Shown: piece by piece, positions 17,518 through 26,034 of the stretch
How positions within the stretch are numbered: the first letter of the stretch is position 1
Layout of the letters: each line of letters begins with the position of its first letter
Assembly (NCBI GenBank): GCA_017643165.1
Contig: JAEPNY010000005.1
Coordinates: 62,001 to 126,000, forward strand
Source: Psychroserpens sp.
GTDB taxonomy: Bacteria > Bacteroidota > Bacteroidia > Flavobacteriales > Flavobacteriaceae
Direction of reading: 5' to 3'
Length of the DNA: 64,000 nt
Made by a program: the position numbers and the translations under genes
Notes under the pieces: model-generated
The model's database searches: none
Told to the model about the DNA's origin: nothing
Seen by the model: the letters and a program-made list of their open reading frames with translations, nothing else

Positions 17518-17539
17518 GATAAACATCGGGACTTTTTTT
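17511..17539 (+). terminator. Attenuator terminator before prephenate dehydratase
   Basis: A 10-bp stem (17511-17520 with 17525-17534, one T-G pair), a loop of AAAC and seven T (17533-17539) form an intrinsic terminator. It ends exactly at the ATG of the dehydratase gene (17540), so the hairpin also occupies the region where ribosomes would start. Confidence 0.9.
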
Positions 17540-18367
17540 ATGATAGCATCAGTAGCCATACAAGGAGTTAAAGGATCGTTTCATCACATTGTTTCGCAAG
17601 AATATTTTGATGAACATATTCTGGTAAACGAGTATTTGTCATTCGATAATGTTGTTGAAAATGTTATTAATGGTAAGCATGATGCTGCAATAATGGCCAT
17701 AGAAAATTCAATAGCAGGATCAATTATACCTAATTATGCTTTGATTGATCATCATCATTTACATATTGTTGGTGAACACTATTTAGATATCCAGCATCAT
17801 TTAATGGCGCTTCCGAATCAATCCATTGATGATATCAAGGAAGTGTATTCTCATCCAATGGCGCTTTTACAATGCAAGGAATTCTTTAAACAACATCCTC
17901 ATATTAAGCTTATTGAAGATCGGGACACTGCTGAAGTTGCACAGCGTATTCAAAAGACGCAAACCAAAAATGTCGCGGCTATCGCTTCAGATCTTGCCGC
18001 CGATTTGTTTAATTTGGAGATCTTAGCAGATAGCATTCAAACCATTAAACATAATGAAACACGATTCTTTATAGTTAAGACTCAAAATTCAGAAATCCCA
18101 GAAGCGGAGATCAATAAGGCTTCGGTAAAGTTTGAATTAGACCATAAAAGAGGTAGTTTAGCGACGATATTGAACGTTCTAAGTGATTGTAAATTAAATT
18201 TAACGAAGATTCAGTCACTGCCAAAAATAAACGTCCCATGGAAGTATGCATTTTTTGTAGATGTAACATTTGAGTACTACGATGACTATAAAAAAGCAAA
18301 ATCAATCATGGAGATTATGGCTCAAGATTTTAAAGTATTGGGAGAATATAAAAATGCAAGACTATGA
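17540..18367 (+). CDS. pheA: Prephenate dehydratase
   Basis: The 275-residue enzyme converts prephenate to phenylpyruvate for phenylalanine. The N-terminal catalytic lobe starts VAIQGVKGSFHH. AIENSIAGSI (near 57) and NETRFFIV (near 173) are the conserved substrate and TRF motifs. The C-terminal ACT domain (about 190-275) holds HKRGSLATILNVLSD, the phenylalanine-binding type of element, so feedback inhibition by Phe is likely. It is a stand-alone dehydratase with no mutase domain; the mutase is fused to DAHP synthase in the last gene of this operon. The start abuts the attenuator T tract. It overlaps the aminotransferase by 4 bp (ATGA). Confidence 0.95.
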   Translation: MIASVAIQGVKGSFHHIVSQEYFDEHILVNEYLSFDNVVENVINGKHDAAIMAIENSIAGSIIPNYALIDHHHLHIVGEHYLDIQHHLMALPNQSIDDIKEVYSHPMALLQCKEFFKQHPHIKLIEDRDTAEVAQRIQKTQTKNVAAIASDLAADLFNLEILADSIQTIKHNETRFFIVKTQNSEIPEAEINKASVKFELDHKRGSLATILNVLSDCKLNLTKIQSLPKINVPWKYAFFVDVTFEYYDDYKKAKSIMEIMAQDFKVLGEYKNARL

Positions 18368-19509
18368 TAAAGATCGCTAATCGACTTGCAAACGTTGAAG
18401 AATACTACTTTTCGAAGAAGTTGAGACAGGTGCGTTTGCTCCAATCTCAAGGGAAACCTATCATTAATTTAGGGATTGGAAGTCCAGATCTTAATCCTCC
18501 CGAACGTGTATTAAACGCATTAGTAGAAACGTTTAACGAAAGCGGGGCTCACAAATATCAAAGCTATCAAGGTATTCCCGAGTTGCGAGAAGCAATCGTT
18601 AATTTCTATAAGAAACAATTCAACGTACCCTTAAGTCCGTTAACAGAAGTTCTACCTCTTATGGGCAGTAAAGAAGGAATTTTACATATTTCTATGGCTT
18701 TCCTTAATGAAGGCGATAAGGTGTTGATACCAAATCCTGGTTATCCAACCTATGAATCTGTGACAAACTTAGTAGGCGCAACACCAGTGCGTTATGATTT
18801 GTTAGAAGAGAATAATTGGTTGCCTGATTTGATAGCATTGGAAAAACAAGGCCTAGAGAATGTGAAGATGATGTGGGTGAGCTATCCACATATGCCAACA
18901 GGTGCACAGGCGACTAACAAATTATTTGAGGATTTGATCACGTTCGGAAAGCGCAATAATATTCTCATTGTTAATGATAATCCGTATAGTTTTATCCTCA
19001 ATAAATATCCTAGAAGCATTCTGAAGTATCGCGATGCTAAAGACGTTTGTCTTGAATTGAATTCATTAAGTAAGACTTTTAATATGGCAGGTTGGCGTGT
19101 TGGAATGGTCTTAGGAAATTCAGAGTATATAAAAGCCATTTTACGTGTAAAGAGTAATATGGATTCAGGAATGTTTCTTGGTATTCAAAAAGGCGCTATT
19201 GAAGCATTGAATTGTTCAGATATGTGGTATTTAAGTTTAAATAGTGTGTATCAGCAGCGCCGAGAAATTGTTTGGAAAATTGCTGATGCCTTGAATTGTA
19301 CTTATGACAAAATGGCTGCAGGTTTGTTTGTATGGGCAAAATTACCCGACTATATCGATGCGGAAGAGTATATAGATTTGATTTTAAAGGAAAAATCCAT
19401 TTTTATCGCTCCAGGCACTATTTTTGGTACTAACGGAAATAGATATATACGCTTATCATTATGCGCACCACAAGAAGAATTAGAAGAGGCTTTAGCAAGA
19501 TTGAGTTAA
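18364..19509 (+). CDS. Class I/II aminotransferase (aromatic operon)
   Basis: The 381-residue PLP enzyme has fold type I. The PLP Lys is in SLSKTFNMAGWRVG near residue 239. The Asn/Asp motif is in NDNPYSF and the C-terminal Arg in YIRLSLC. Flanked by prephenate dehydratase and prephenate dehydrogenase, it most likely transaminates phenylpyruvate and 4-hydroxyphenylpyruvate to Phe and Tyr. It resembles LL-diaminopimelate- and aspartate-type aminotransferases too, so substrate choice rests on the operon. The start ATG overlaps the pheA stop as ATGA, which implies translational coupling. Confidence 0.9.
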   Translation: MIKIANRLANVEEYYFSKKLRQVRLLQSQGKPIINLGIGSPDLNPPERVLNALVETFNESGAHKYQSYQGIPELREAIVNFYKKQFNVPLSPLTEVLPLMGSKEGILHISMAFLNEGDKVLIPNPGYPTYESVTNLVGATPVRYDLLEENNWLPDLIALEKQGLENVKMMWVSYPHMPTGAQATNKLFEDLITFGKRNNILIVNDNPYSFILNKYPRSILKYRDAKDVCLELNSLSKTFNMAGWRVGMVLGNSEYIKAILRVKSNMDSGMFLGIQKGAIEALNCSDMWYLSLNSVYQQRREIVWKIADALNCTYDKMAAGLFVWAKLPDYIDAEEYIDLILKEKSIFIAPGTIFGTNGNRYIRLSLCAPQEELEEALARLS

Positions 19510-19515
19510 AAATAT

Positions 19516-20367
19516 ATGGATAAGGTATATATTATTGGTGTAGGATTAATAGGAGGAAGTTTGGGTCTGGATATCAAGTCACTCAACTCAGCAATTCAAA
19601 TATATGGTATTGATGCAAGCGAAACGCATCTCGATCAAGCCCTAGAATTAGGGATAATTGATATGAAAGCAGATTATGAGGATCTGATTAATGCAGATTT
19701 AGTTATACTGGCCATTCCGGTGGATACAGCCGTGACGACACTTCCTATTGTTTTAGATAAAATTTCAGATGATACCACAGTCATTGATGTGGGCTCAAAT
19801 AAATTGGCTATTTGTAATGCAGTAGCTGATCATCCACGACGTCGTAATTATCTAGCAACGCATCCAATTGCGGGAACGGAGTTTACAGGTCCGAAAGCAG
19901 CAATAAAGGGGCTTTTTGAAAAGAAAACCAATATCATTTGTGAAGTAGAAAAAACGGCGTTTAAACTTCAAGAAAAAACATTGAAATTGTTTACAGACTT
20001 AGGTATGCGAATTCGTTATATGAATCCCGAAGCGCATGATAAACATATTGCTTATGTTTCACATTTATCTCATATCAGTTCTTTTATGCTTGGGAAAACG
20101 GTAATTGAAAAAGAAAAGAATGAACGCGATATTTTTGATATGGCAGGATCTGGTTTTGAAAGTACAGTGCGATTGGCTAAAAGTTCGCCTGAAATGTGGA
20201 CACCTATCTTCAAACAGAATAAGTCAAATGTTATTGAAACATTAGACGAGTATATAAATAATCTAAAAAAGTTTAAATCCTTAATGGAATCAGATCAGTT
20301 TGATGACATTTATATGGAAATGAAAAATACAAATCGAATAAAAGAGATTTTAAATGGAATCTTATAA
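19516..20367 (+). CDS. tyrA: Prephenate dehydrogenase
   Basis: The 283-residue NAD(P)-dependent enzyme makes 4-hydroxyphenylpyruvate from prephenate on the tyrosine branch. A Rossmann motif GVGLIGGSLG is at residues 7-16. ATHPIAGTEFTGP (near 114) and HDKHIAYVSHLSH (near 175) hold the conserved catalytic and substrate-binding His residues. There is no ACT or mutase domain. It follows the aminotransferase by 6 bp and precedes the DAHP synthase gene by 6 bp, in the same transcript. Confidence 0.95.
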   Translation: MDKVYIIGVGLIGGSLGLDIKSLNSAIQIYGIDASETHLDQALELGIIDMKADYEDLINADLVILAIPVDTAVTTLPIVLDKISDDTTVIDVGSNKLAICNAVADHPRRRNYLATHPIAGTEFTGPKAAIKGLFEKKTNIICEVEKTAFKLQEKTLKLFTDLGMRIRYMNPEAHDKHIAYVSHLSHISSFMLGKTVIEKEKNERDIFDMAGSGFESTVRLAKSSPEMWTPIFKQNKSNVIETLDEYINNLKKFKSLMESDQFDDIYMEMKNTNRIKEILNGIL

Positions 20368-20373
20368 AATGCT

Positions 20374-21456
20374 ATGGAAAATAAGAAAGAATTAAGAGGT
20401 TGGCTAGATAAGTTTGGATTAGAACATCCATTGGTAATAGCTGGTCCATGCAGTGCTGAAACCGAAACACAGCTATTGCATATTGCTCACCAGCTTAAAG
20501 AAAGCGATGCTACAGTATTACGAGCTGGAATTTGGAAACCTAGAACCCGTCCAGGAAATTTTGAAGGAGTCGGTGCCTTAGGGCTTAAATGGTTACAAAA
20601 AGCTAAGGAAGAAACAGGAATGATGACGACTACTGAAGTAGCTAATGCTAACCATGTGGACTTAGCATTAGAGCATGATGTAGATATCCTTTGGATTGGG
20701 GCAAGAACAACAGTAAGTCCATTCATCGTTCAGGAAATTGCTGATGCACTTAAAGGAACCGATAAAACGGTATTGATTAAAAATCCGGTAAATCCTGATC
20801 TATCGCTATGGTTAGGTGCTGTGGAACGTTTCTATAGTGCAGATGTTAAGAACTTAGGTGTGATACACAGAGGATTTTCAACCTACGAAAAGACAAGATA
20901 TCGTAATAACCCTGAATGGCAGATTGCCGTAGATCTGCAAAACCGTTTTCCAGATTTACCTTTAATCTTAGATCCTTCCCATATTGCTGGTCGTCGCGAT
21001 ATCATTTTCGAACTTTGCCAAACAGGATTGGATCTAAATTATGATGGATTAATGATTGAAACACATCACGATCCAGATAATGCATGGAGTGACGCTGCAC
21101 AGCAAATAACACCTGAGACTTTAATTCAGTATACAAAAGACTTGCGCATTAGAAAAGAAACAGATGACCAAGCCGAATTTAATAATAAGATCAACACCTT
21201 ACGAACAAAAATTGATGTGATTGATCACCAATTAATAGAAATGCTCGGAAAACGAATGATCGTTGCCGATGATATTGGAAAACTCAAAAAGGATCGAAAT
21301 GTTGCTGTACTTCAAACAAAGCGATGGAATGAAATCCTGGGTAAAATGATTCTGCAAGGCGAAGAGAAAAACCTAAGTGAAGAATTTATTTTACGTGTTT
21401 TTAAAGCCATACACCAGGAATCCATCAATCATCAAGAAAAAATTATCAATGGATAA
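20374..21456 (+). CDS. Bifunctional DAHP synthase / chorismate mutase (type II)
   Basis: The 360-residue fusion protein has two parts. Residues about 1-260 are a DAHP synthase of the KDO8P-synthase-like (I-beta) class: VIAGPCSAET, RAGIWKPRTRPGNFEG and DPSHIAGRRD are visible. Residues about 268-355 are an AroQ-type chorismate mutase, with INTLRTKIDVIDHQLIEMLGKR and KLKKDR. The protein therefore joins the first step of the shikimate pathway to the branch to prephenate. In related fusions the mutase domain mediates feedback by prephenate. It closes the attenuated operon, followed by a terminator. Confidence 0.95.
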   Translation: MENKKELRGWLDKFGLEHPLVIAGPCSAETETQLLHIAHQLKESDATVLRAGIWKPRTRPGNFEGVGALGLKWLQKAKEETGMMTTTEVANANHVDLALEHDVDILWIGARTTVSPFIVQEIADALKGTDKTVLIKNPVNPDLSLWLGAVERFYSADVKNLGVIHRGFSTYEKTRYRNNPEWQIAVDLQNRFPDLPLILDPSHIAGRRDIIFELCQTGLDLNYDGLMIETHHDPDNAWSDAAQQITPETLIQYTKDLRIRKETDDQAEFNNKINTLRTKIDVIDHQLIEMLGKRMIVADDIGKLKKDRNVAVLQTKRWNEILGKMILQGEEKNLSEEFILRVFKAIHQESINHQEKIING

Positions 21457-21462
21457 TAAAAG

Positions 21463-21488
21463 AAAGCCTCTCAATTGAGAGGCTTTTT
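21463..21488. terminator. Bidirectional terminator
   Basis: A 10-bp stem (21463-21472 with 21477-21486) with an AATT loop is followed by T. It serves the aromatic operon and the converging gene that ends at 21498. Confidence 0.9.
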
Positions 21489-21497
21489 AAATGAAAG

Positions 21498-21950
21498 TTA
21501 CTTGTTTCTTTTAAATATGAATCTGGTAATGAAAATACCATTACTATCGCCCTTTCCGGCACTTTCAACTGCACTAGTTACAAATGCAAGTTCCCAACCT
21601 TCTTCGATCATAGTATTTACTTTGGAAGTGATAACAGCATCATTGGCTGCGATATTTTGAAAACGAATTCCTCCTAAATTGAAGAAGTTTAGAAGTTTAG
21701 TTTCTTCAAAATTCTTCACACGAATTTCACTTCGATCTGATTTATTTCTTTTGTCCTCTTTTTTATCATCGCTTCTAGTTGATGTAAATTCTTTATAATC
21801 CCTTTCATCATTTGCAGAGACCAATCTAGAACGTCCTAGACCATTAGGAACAATTGATTCTACACTAGTAATAATTTTGTATTCTACTTGAGCAAAAGCA
21901 TCTGAGAATGATAATAAAGCAATGGCAATAACCAAAGTAAGTTTTTTCAT
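21498..21950 (-). CDS. Secreted protein, DUF4177-like C-terminus
   Basis: The 150-residue protein has a signal peptide (1-21, ending AFA). A charged linker lies near 45-85. The C-terminal third contains MIEEGWELAFVTS and ends in ITRFIFKR, which resembles the DUF4177 pattern (GWE...FKR). That family has no known activity. The gene lacks the LytTR-type operator found before its neighbours; a terminator for the upstream gene separates the two. Function unknown. Confidence 0.65.
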   Translation of the reverse strand: MKKLTLVIAIALLSFSDAFAQVEYKIITSVESIVPNGLGRSRLVSANDERDYKEFTSTRSDDKKEDKRNKSDRSEIRVKNFEETKLLNFFNLGGIRFQNIAANDAVITSKVNTMIEEGWELAFVTSAVESAGKGDSNGIFITRFIFKRNK

Positions 21951-22014
21951 GTTGTTTGATTTTATGTTTAGTCACTAATATAGGGCTTCCTTTGGATAAT
22001 ATTTAAAATAACTT

Positions 22015-22045
22015 AAAAAAAGCCTCGATATTATCGAGGCTTTTT
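22015..22045. terminator. Terminator behind the gene at 22058
   Basis: A 9-bp stem (22021-22029 with 22033-22041) with an ATT loop sits between A and T runs; on the minus strand it ends in T. It isolates the gene at 22058-22483 from the next. Confidence 0.85.
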
Positions 22046-22057
22046 CATTGTAATCAA

Positions 22058-22483
22058 TTATGAATATTTGAGATCTAGTTTCTCGAATATACGTTCTTGG
22101 AGACCATCCATAATGCGCTTATGGATTCTATACTGATCTTGACTTAAAATCGGTTTTGAGTCTTCATTCATCTTTTGAATGTAATCCGTCATTTGAGTTC
22201 GGATCTCTTCAGGATTCAAAAGAGAGTCCTTATCATCTAATCGGGACATTTTATAAGTGTATTTTGAGATGATATAGCTGTATTGTTCTTCAACATCATT
22301 GCTTAAAACCATATCCTGCACGTTATTGTAAAACCATAAGTGAAGATTAGAGTATTCCTGTACGGTGAACAACATGACTTTATTATTCTTTTTGTCTAAC
22401 TGTTTTGAAGTTAAGCTTTGTGAATTCACGTTAACAAACGATAAAACGATAATTCCGATGATAATTGATTTGAAAGTTTTCAT
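22058..22483 (-). CDS. Small secreted alpha-helical protein, LytTR-operator controlled
   Basis: The 141-residue protein has a signal peptide (hydrophobic 6-18, ending NSQS). The mature part looks wholly alpha-helical and highly charged, with many Met, Gln, Asp and Lys and no Cys. I recognise no family. It begins MKT like the other three first genes of the putative LytTR regulon. Its promoter carries operator A 66 bp ahead of the ATG, just behind the regulator gene. It is probably an envelope protein induced by the neighbouring two-component system (inference). Confidence 0.65.
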   Translation of the reverse strand: MKTFKSIIIGIIVLSFVNVNSQSLTSKQLDKKNNKVMLFTVQEYSNLHLWFYNNVQDMVLSNDVEEQYSYIISKYTYKMSRLDDKDSLLNPEEIRTQMTDYIQKMNEDSKPILSQDQYRIHKRIMDGLQERIFEKLDLKYS

Positions 22484-22508
22484 GATCTATTGATTTAAAA
22501 TTATACAC

Positions 22509-22580
22509 CAAAATTACTGCAGAACTCTGGCCTTTAATGAAAAATCAATGTGAAACGTCCTAATTAGATAGTGAAGTGAC
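22509..22580 (-). promoter_or_regulatory. LytTR-type operator A with promoter
   Basis: Plus-strand repeats GTGAAACGTC (22550-22559) and GTGAAGTGAC (22571-22580) start 21 bp apart. The minus-strand -7 box TAATTTTG occupies 22516-22509. Exactly 33 bp separate box and operator. It drives the gene starting at 22483. The same layout recurs at sites B, C and D. Confidence 0.8.
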
Positions 22581-22604
22581 TGAACTGTTGCTTGAACTTT
22601 TACA

Positions 22605-23366
22605 CTAGGAGTTCATCCAGTTTTTTACCTCATTTGCTTTGGCTTTGCTGACAACAATACGATCATTATAAGGCGGATTCGTATTAACGATTAATTTACC
22701 ATTAAAATAAAATTTAATATTGGTGATGGATTCCCTATTGAGAATGAATTGCCTATTCACTCTAAAGAATTGATTCGGGTCAATCTCAAGTTCAATATCT
22801 TCTAATTTCTTATTGATGATATAGGATTCATTGTTAAAAGTAGTTGCTTTTACAATTCCGGTATCAATATAGAAATAAGCAATATCGTTGGTCTTTATTG
22901 GGAGAAGCTCATCGCGCTTTTGAACTAAAAATGTGGACTTGTAGCTTTTGGTTTTTGATTGTATCATTTGCAAAAGTCCATTAATGTCTGTTGCGGAATT
23001 TGAAGATGAATTCTGAGTCGACTTAAATTTGTTAATTGCAGTCGAAAGTTCATCTTTATTAATAGGCTTTAAAATATAATCAACACTATTAACTTTAAAC
23101 GCTTGAATAGCATATTGATCATAAGCCGTTGTGAATATAACAGGTGTTTTAATTTGTACCTGCTCAAAGATTTCAAAAGAGATACCATCAGCCAGATGAA
23201 TGTCCATGAAAATTAGCTCGGCACTATTATCTTCTTTAAAATACGCTACAGATGCTTTAACCGCGTCAAGCGTCTTGATAACATTGATTTGAGGATCGAT
23301 CTGTTCTAATAAATACACAAGATTTTCACTTGCGGCTATTTCATCTTCAACTATGATTACATTCAT
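22605..23366 (-). CDS. LytTR-family response regulator
   Basis: The 253-residue regulator has an N-terminal receiver domain with the phosphoacceptor Asp55 in LIFMDIHLADG, acidic residues EDE near 7-9 and the conserved Lys in YILKPI near 104. The C-terminal LytTR DNA-binding domain (about 145-250) shows FFRVNRQFILNRESI, the usual helix-strand element. LytTR proteins bind pairs of direct repeats about 21 bp apart. Four such pairs lie within 6 kb around this gene. It follows the sensor kinase gene by 5 bp and is the obvious candidate to bind sites A-D. Confidence 0.95.
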   Translation of the reverse strand: MNVIIVEDEIAASENLVYLLEQIDPQINVIKTLDAVKASVAYFKEDNSAELIFMDIHLADGISFEIFEQVQIKTPVIFTTAYDQYAIQAFKVNSVDYILKPINKDELSTAINKFKSTQNSSSNSATDINGLLQMIQSKTKSYKSTFLVQKRDELLPIKTNDIAYFYIDTGIVKATTFNNESYIINKKLEDIELEIDPNQFFRVNRQFILNRESITNIKFYFNGKLIVNTNPPYNDRIVVSKAKANEVKNWMNS

Positions 23367-23371
23367 TATAC

Positions 23372-24442
23372 TTATTTTAAAGGAAGTTTTACAATAAATT
23401 TATTGTTAGATTCACTAATAGAAATATGCTTGTCTTTAAGCAGTATATAGCGTTTATTGATATTTGCAATTCCTTGGCCTGTGCTTTCAACTAAAGTAGT
23501 TCTTGGCTGTATGTCATTTTCCACGACTAGCATATCATTTTCACTGTAGATGTTTACTAACAAAGGCTTGTCTTCGGATATTTCATTATGTTTTACGGCA
23601 TTTTCAACTAACAATTGCAATGTTAAACTCGGAATCGTTTTATTGAGATGGATATCATCGATAGTAATTGCTATTGAAAAGCGATCTCTATAACGTGTTT
23701 TGATTAAGTGGATATAACTATCAAGAAACTTAAGCTCTTCACTCAATGTCACTAAATCCTGTTGTCCGCTCTGTAAAATATAGCGATACATATAGGACAG
23801 GTTATTTACAAAATTAGTGGCTTGTTCATTGCCACGAACGAGTGAGTTTAAAGAATTTAGCGAGTTGAATAAGAAATGCGGATTGATTTGATTTTTAAGC
23901 GCGGAGAGTTCATTTTGTAAACTTTGACGCTTAAGGAGTTCTTTTTCAGCATTATCCTCTTGTTGAACAATTTGGAATCGTAATATTCTAGAAATGAATA
24001 TCACAATCAGCAGTATAACAAAATAGACAAAATAAAGTAATCCTTTGTCTGATCTATTCATTACGCTGTTGGTGATGATTTCATGAACCCAAATAAAGCT
24101 CCATAACGTTAGAAAGAATACGATGACGTTTACTATAATCGTGAGTCCTATATTCAAGGCTTTATGCGTGCCAAAATAGCGATGCTTCCAATTGGTATTA
24201 AATTGGAGTCCAATCCAACAAAATGTAAACATAAAAAGTATGCGAATCACAATATCACTCACCGTAACATCTGCGAAAGACTTGCCCAAATTTTCAAGTA
24301 CGTTATAGAGCTCCAGTACACGAGGCAGATTTATAAGTGCTGCGATCAGTCCGGCGATTCCTAAAATGGTAGAATGTTTAACGTACTTAATATTCAAAAT
24401 CCAATTATATATAGGCGAATTAAGGAGTTGTAAATTAGTCAA
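23372..24442 (-). CDS. LytS-like sensor histidine kinase (His_kinase family)
   Basis: The 356-residue membrane kinase has four membrane segments near 25-40, 63-80, 97-119 and 135-153. The phosphoacceptor His189 lies in INPHFLFNSLNSLNSL and the ATP-binding N-box is VENAVKHNEI. The start is a TTG at 24442; no earlier or nearby ATG fits and the next Met is well inside. No own promoter with a TAnnTTTG box is seen between it and the upstream small gene, from which it is separated by a terminator. It may thus be expressed by read-through from promoter B, giving autoregulation. It is co-transcribed with the LytTR regulator. The stimulus is unknown; the targets suggest envelope stress. Confidence 0.92.
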   Translation of the reverse strand: MTNLQLLNSPIYNWILNIKYVKHSTILGIAGLIAALINLPRVLELYNVLENLGKSFADVTVSDIVIRILFMFTFCWIGLQFNTNWKHRYFGTHKALNIGLTIIVNVIVFFLTLWSFIWVHEIITNSVMNRSDKGLLYFVYFVILLIVIFISRILRFQIVQQEDNAEKELLKRQSLQNELSALKNQINPHFLFNSLNSLNSLVRGNEQATNFVNNLSYMYRYILQSGQQDLVTLSEELKFLDSYIHLIKTRYRDRFSIAITIDDIHLNKTIPSLTLQLLVENAVKHNEISEDKPLLVNIYSENDMLVVENDIQPRTTLVESTGQGIANINKRYILLKDKHISISESNNKFIVKLPLK

Positions 24443-24473
24443 AATTTGTGGTTTATTTGTTTAATAATTCTAG

Positions 24474-24509
24474 AAAAAAAGAGACTGCCCAACCCTGTAA
24501 GACAGTCTC
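24474..24509 (-). terminator. Terminator or attenuating hairpin between small gene and sensor kinase
   Basis: The stem pairs GAGACTG (24481-24487) with CAGTCTC (24503-24509) around a 15-nt loop; on the minus strand seven T follow. A leaky terminator here would set the ratio of small protein to regulators. Confidence 0.75.
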
Positions 24510-24522
24510 AAATCAATTGCTA

Positions 24523-24741
24523 TTAATCCTCCCAGGGTTGAATGTCTTTTAAACTGTCGTTTGAAACTTCGAATTCCGTATTGTAGCTATATAGGTGATC
24601 AAAAGAATGATTTCCTGGGGATTTAATTTGATCAACAATGTCTTCAGATAGTTTAAAATTTTGTTGATCTGTATGCATGTCAATCGAGGTGATTAAACAA
24701 ACAAATATGCCGCTTACGATTGTATATAGAATAGTTTTCAT
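24523..24741 (-). CDS. Small exported peptide, LytTR-operator controlled
   Basis: This 72-residue product begins MKTILYTIVSG; residues 3-20 are hydrophobic and could be a signal peptide or membrane anchor. The rest is acidic, ends DIQPWED, and contains KSPGNHSFDH. I recognise no family. Its promoter holds operator B (78 bp ahead of the ATG). It is the first gene of the unit that continues, past a terminator, into the sensor kinase and regulator genes. A small feedback or reporter peptide for the kinase would fit, but this is speculation. Confidence 0.6.
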   Translation of the reverse strand: MKTILYTIVSGIFVCLITSIDMHTDQQNFKLSEDIVDQIKSPGNHSFDHLYSYNTEFEVSNDSLKDIQPWED

Positions 24742-24777
24742 GATTGTAAAGTTTTAGTTTAACATTAATTTCTTATT

Positions 24778-24849
24778 CAAATTTACCACCGATTTAAGCC
24801 TGTTTTTGGAATACTAAAGTCAACCGTCTTAACTTGTAAGTGAAGTGAC
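24778..24849 (-). promoter_or_regulatory. LytTR-type operator B with promoter
   Basis: Plus-strand repeats GTCAACCGTC (24819-24828) and GTGAAGTGAC (24840-24849) start 21 bp apart. The minus-strand -7 box TAAATTTG occupies 24785-24778. The gap is 33 bp. It precedes the small gene starting at 24741 and lies in the divergent region before the cyclase gene on the plus strand. Confidence 0.8.
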
Positions 24850-24922
24850 TATTTCAGAAGGTTAAATGGATTACCTTAGTTTCAAATTGTAATAAAAAGG
24901 TAAATTGAGTAGTCTGGGAATA

Positions 24923-25975
24923 ATGAATAAAGCTTGGTTAAGATCTATTCGAACTTTCACATTAGGTTGGTTTATAGGAATGGTCGTTTGGCGGATTATT
25001 AGAAATGCAGGTCTAAGAACTTATTTAGAATCCCTACAAATCGGTGCCTCATCTATTAATGTGTTAATATTTATTGCAATTGTCTCAATCCTTGCTGGAC
25101 TCATTTTTGGAAGTATCCAATATTATAACGAGCGATTTTCAAAGCTGAAATCTTCATTTAGGCTACAATTATTTAAGGCATTAGTAATTCACTTGATTGT
25201 AATGCTTTCGCTTTATCTACTATTGTTCTTGTTAATTCGTATTTATGAGGTTAGGCTGGTAGAATCATTCAAAAATTTTATCCTTAATCCATTAGCTCTG
25301 GCTACCTTATTTTACTCCTTCTGTATAAACGCCATTATCATAGTTGTGAGACACGTTAATGACTTACTAGGACGTGGCAACCTATTGAAACTAATCACTG
25401 GACGATTTTATCAGCCAAAAGAAGAATACCGTGCATTTATGTTTTTAGATCTTGTTTCTTCTACGCATATCGCTGAGCAACTCGGACATTTGAATTATAG
25501 TGCATTTATTCAAGACTGTTTCCATGATCTTTCTGCAGTTGAACGTACTTTGGCTCAAGTCTATCAGTATGTAGGTGATGAGGTCGTTTTGACTTGGAAA
25601 GTTTCAAATTCGTTTAACTACGAGATATGTTTAGAAGCCTATTTCCTCTTTATAGACCGCTTAGCGTCACGAAAAGACTATTATATTCAAGCCTACGGGA
25701 TTGAGCCGCACTTTACGGCTGGATTACATTGCGGACCAATAATTGTTACTGAAGTCGGAAGTTTAAAGCGTGAAATTGCCTACCATGGTGATACTATCAA
25801 CGTAGCGTCTAGAATACGGGGTAAATGTCGAGATCTTCAATGTGATTTGTTGATCTCTAGTGATCTTAAGGATCATGTAAATTCTAATGCATTTATTATA
25901 AAGTCGATGGATACAATAACACTAAGAGGAAAATCTGTGGGAACAGAGATTTTTAGTGTACAATCGAAAACATAA
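24923..25975 (+). CDS. Membrane class III adenylate/guanylate cyclase
   Basis: The ATG at 24923 gives 350 residues; a TTG six codons earlier is possible but less likely. Four membrane segments lie in the first 150 residues, followed by a cytoplasmic class III cyclase catalytic domain (about 175-345). Metal-binding Asp residues are in FMFLDLVSST and YVGDEVVLTW. The C-terminal part GDTINVASRIRGKC is a typical cyclase element. It would produce cAMP or another cyclic nucleotide; specificity cannot be read here. It is divergent from the LytTR-controlled small gene, sharing the intergenic region with operator B. A good -7 box on this strand is not seen. Confidence 0.85.
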   Translation: MNKAWLRSIRTFTLGWFIGMVVWRIIRNAGLRTYLESLQIGASSINVLIFIAIVSILAGLIFGSIQYYNERFSKLKSSFRLQLFKALVIHLIVMLSLYLLLFLLIRIYEVRLVESFKNFILNPLALATLFYSFCINAIIIVVRHVNDLLGRGNLLKLITGRFYQPKEEYRAFMFLDLVSSTHIAEQLGHLNYSAFIQDCFHDLSAVERTLAQVYQYVGDEVVLTWKVSNSFNYEICLEAYFLFIDRLASRKDYYIQAYGIEPHFTAGLHCGPIIVTEVGSLKREIAYHGDTINVASRIRGKCRDLQCDLLISSDLKDHVNSNAFIIKSMDTITLRGKSVGTEIFSVQSKT

Positions 25976-26013
25976 AGAAACTGCTGAAAGCAATGTCGCT
26001 TCCAACAGTTTCT
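25976..26013. terminator. Imperfect hairpin between converging genes
   Basis: AGAAACTG (25976-25983) pairs with CAGTTTCT (26006-26013). Inner pairs TG/CA and AAGC/GCTT continue around an AATGTC loop. No T tract follows on the plus strand, so it is at most a weak terminator. Confidence 0.5.
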
Positions 26014-26034
26014 ACTAACTAACCAACCATCATT

